Source: Lysobacter gummosus
GTDB lineage: Bacteria; Pseudomonadota; Gammaproteobacteria; Xanthomonadales; Xanthomonadaceae
Assembly: GCF_001442805.1 (NCBI RefSeq)
Contig: NZ_CP011131.1
Coordinates: 5,766,001-5,830,000 of the forward strand
Reading direction: 5' to 3'
Length of the DNA: 64,000 nucleotides
Shown: in pieces, positions 62,862-64,000 of the stretch
Layout of the letters: every line of letters starts with the position of its first letter
Numbering within the stretch: the first letter of the stretch is position 1
Notes under the pieces: generated by a model
What the model was told of the DNA's origin: nothing
Seen by the model: only the letters and a program-made list of their open reading frames with translations
Database searches by the model: none
Program-made: the position numbers and the translations under genes

Positions 62862-63587
62862 GTGAACCCGCCCTTTCTGATCGTTGAGACCGGCCAGCCG
62901 GTCGCCTCCATGCGCCGTCACCGCGGTTTTCCGCACTGGATCCGCGTCGCCGCCGGTTTGGGCCGCGACGAAGCGGTCGTGATCAACGTCGAACACGGCG
63001 AACAACTGCCCAGCCGCGAGGGTTTCGCCGGGGCCATCGTGACCGGTTCGGGCGCGATGGTCACCGACCGCGCGCCGTGGAGCGAGCGCAGCGCCGAGTG
63101 GCTGCGCGAAGCCGCCCACGCCCGTCTGCCCTTGTTCGGCATCTGCTACGGCCATCAGCTGCTCGCGCATGCGCTGGGCGGCGAGGTCGGCAATCACCCG
63201 GGCGGTCGCGAGATGGGCACGATCGGGCTGGAGCTGCATTCCAGCGCCGAGCACGACCCGCTGTTCCGCGGCCTGCCGAGCCAGTTTCCGGCCCAGGCCA
63301 CGCATCTGCAGACCGTGCTGCGCGCGCCCGACGGCGCCACCGTGCTGGCGCGCTCGGCGCACGACGCCTGCCACGCGTTCCGCTGGGGCGATCACGCCTG
63401 GGGCGTGCAGTTCCATCCCGAATTCAGCGCCACGCACATGCTCGGTTACGTGCGCGCGCGCCGCGATGCGTTGCGCGCGGAAGGCCATTGCCCGAAGACC
63501 ATCGCCGGCAGCGTCAGCGCCGCGCCGCATGCCCGGCGCGTGCTGCGCCGTTTCGTCGGCCATGCGCGTGCGCTGCACGGGCGCTGA
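62862..63587 (+). CDS. Class I glutamine amidotransferase (GuaA-N-like)
   Basis: This 241-residue protein has the triad elements of class I glutamine amidotransferases: the nucleophile in FGICYGHQLLAHALGG (Cys near 95) and the closing VQFHPEFS with His and Glu (about 188-190). The N-terminus FLIVETGQPVASMRRHRG and IVTGSGAMVTDRAPWSE resemble the stand-alone GMP-synthase-like amidotransferase group of unknown acceptor. No amidoligase gene is attached. A GTG at 62862 starts the recognisable domain, with no strong ribosome site in CGCCACGCC. Confidence 0.85.
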   Translation: MNPPFLIVETGQPVASMRRHRGFPHWIRVAAGLGRDEAVVINVEHGEQLPSREGFAGAIVTGSGAMVTDRAPWSERSAEWLREAAHARLPLFGICYGHQLLAHALGGEVGNHPGGREMGTIGLELHSSAEHDPLFRGLPSQFPAQATHLQTVLRAPDGATVLARSAHDACHAFRWGDHAWGVQFHPEFSATHMLGYVRARRDALRAEGHCPKTIAGSVSAAPHARRVLRRFVGHARALHGR

Positions 63588-63689
63588 GCCCGCGGTTTCG
63601 CGACGGCCGCGCCGCGCGGTTCCGGCCTTCGCCGTGGCGCCGTGCGTGCATGGCACGCCCTTGTTCCCTCTCCCCCCGGGATCGATCCG

Positions 63690-64000
63690 ATGAGCCAACC
63701 GATACGCAAGGTACCGCTGACCCACGGCGCGCAGTGGCTGATCCGCGCCATCAACCTGGGCACGCGCAATCCGCGCGCGATCTTCGGCGCGGCCTTGCTG
63801 TTGATCGCGGTGCTGTACCTGGTGCTGTACCTGTTCACCATGCCGCTGCGGCTGGGCGCGGATTCGATCAGCATGGACAGCTTCATCTCCACCCTGGTGC
63901 TGGCGGTGCTGGCCGCGGTGCTGGTGCTGCCGGTGTTGCTGGGCGGGCTGATGCATGTGATCCGCGAGGCCGAGAACAACCGGCCGGTGCGCGCGCGCGA
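63690..64000 (+). CDS. Membrane protein, N-terminal part (truncated by window edge)
   Basis: The frame is open to the window end (103 codons seen). It begins MSQPIRKVPLTHGAQWLIRA, then has hydrophobic segments near 32-50 (AIFGAALLLIAVLYLVLYLF) and 68-88 (LVLAVLAAVLVLPVLLGGLM), then HVIREAENNRPVRAR. The pattern suggests a multi-pass protein of the BPSS1780-like type often found beside glyQS in related genomes; this naming is tentative. The C-terminus lies outside the window. Confidence 0.6.
   Translation, partial: MSQPIRKVPLTHGAQWLIRAINLGTRNPRAIFGAALLLIAVLYLVLYLFTMPLRLGADSISMDSFISTLVLAVLAAVLVLPVLLGGLMHVIREAENNRPVRAR

Overview
The window is a high-GC (around 70% by eye), gene-dense bacterial chromosome segment. 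Everything points to Xanthomonadaceae, most likely the genus Lysobacter: a type IV secretion effector carrying a XVIPCD-type tail, an aryl-polyene/xanthomonadin-type AMP-ligase beside a Sfp-type phosphopantetheinyl transferase, a secreted trypsin-fold protease, large Oar-like TonB-dependent receptors, adjacent rpmB-rpmG, and dispersed 'GGGGCTTCAGCCCCGA' palindromes. The genus is an inference; no rRNA or tRNA gene is present to anchor it.

Layout. 0-6.3 kb: GlsB-type membrane protein, AMP-ligase and PPTase (divergent), then rsmG-parA-parB and a DUF4279 gene. 6.4-9.5 kb: a secreted small protein, a UDP-glucuronate epimerase-like protein, a GT2 glycosyltransferase and a lipid-A-synthase-N domain protein. 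9.5-12.3 kb: GFA-family protein, rpmB-rpmG with a clear promoter and terminators, and a secreted S1 protease. 13.2-19.7 kb: a giant SLC5-histidine kinase-receiver hybrid, a DUF2167 / membrane protein / J-like protein trio, and a LuxR-type response regulator. 20-26 kb: acsA divergent from a DcaP-type porin and an MHS-family transporter, a likely carboxylate uptake and activation set. 26-31.6 kb: uracil-DNA-glycosylase-family protein, a TRIC/UPF0126 channel behind a tandem glycine riboswitch, an ECF sigma factor with a membrane partner, an ABC exporter pair, and a nucleotidyltransferase that closely resembles ANT(4'). 31.7-36.3 kb: EF-hand protein, two tandem tiny Cys-rich secreted peptides, a fatty acid desaturase, a CHAD protein and mutM. 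36.5-43 kb: ECF sigma factor plus membrane Ser/Thr kinase with a long helical-repeat tail, DinB protein, and M66-type metallopeptidase lipoprotein. 43.4-46.8 kb: putative T4SS effector with two paralogous lipoprotein immunity candidates. 47-52.9 kb: tamB and tamA. 53-59.4 kb: two tandem, partly gene-converted TonB-dependent receptors with matching promoters and leaders. 59.5-64 kb: glyS, glyQ, a class I glutamine amidotransferase, and the start of a membrane protein.

The parts most worth follow-up are the effector/dual-immunity operon, the duplicated Cys-rich micropeptides, the glycine riboswitch that assigns a likely substrate to a TRIC-family protein, the ANT(4')-like gene, and the receptor pair with a 410-nt block that reads as identical. 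All calls come from reading sequence and translations directly; no database search was run.
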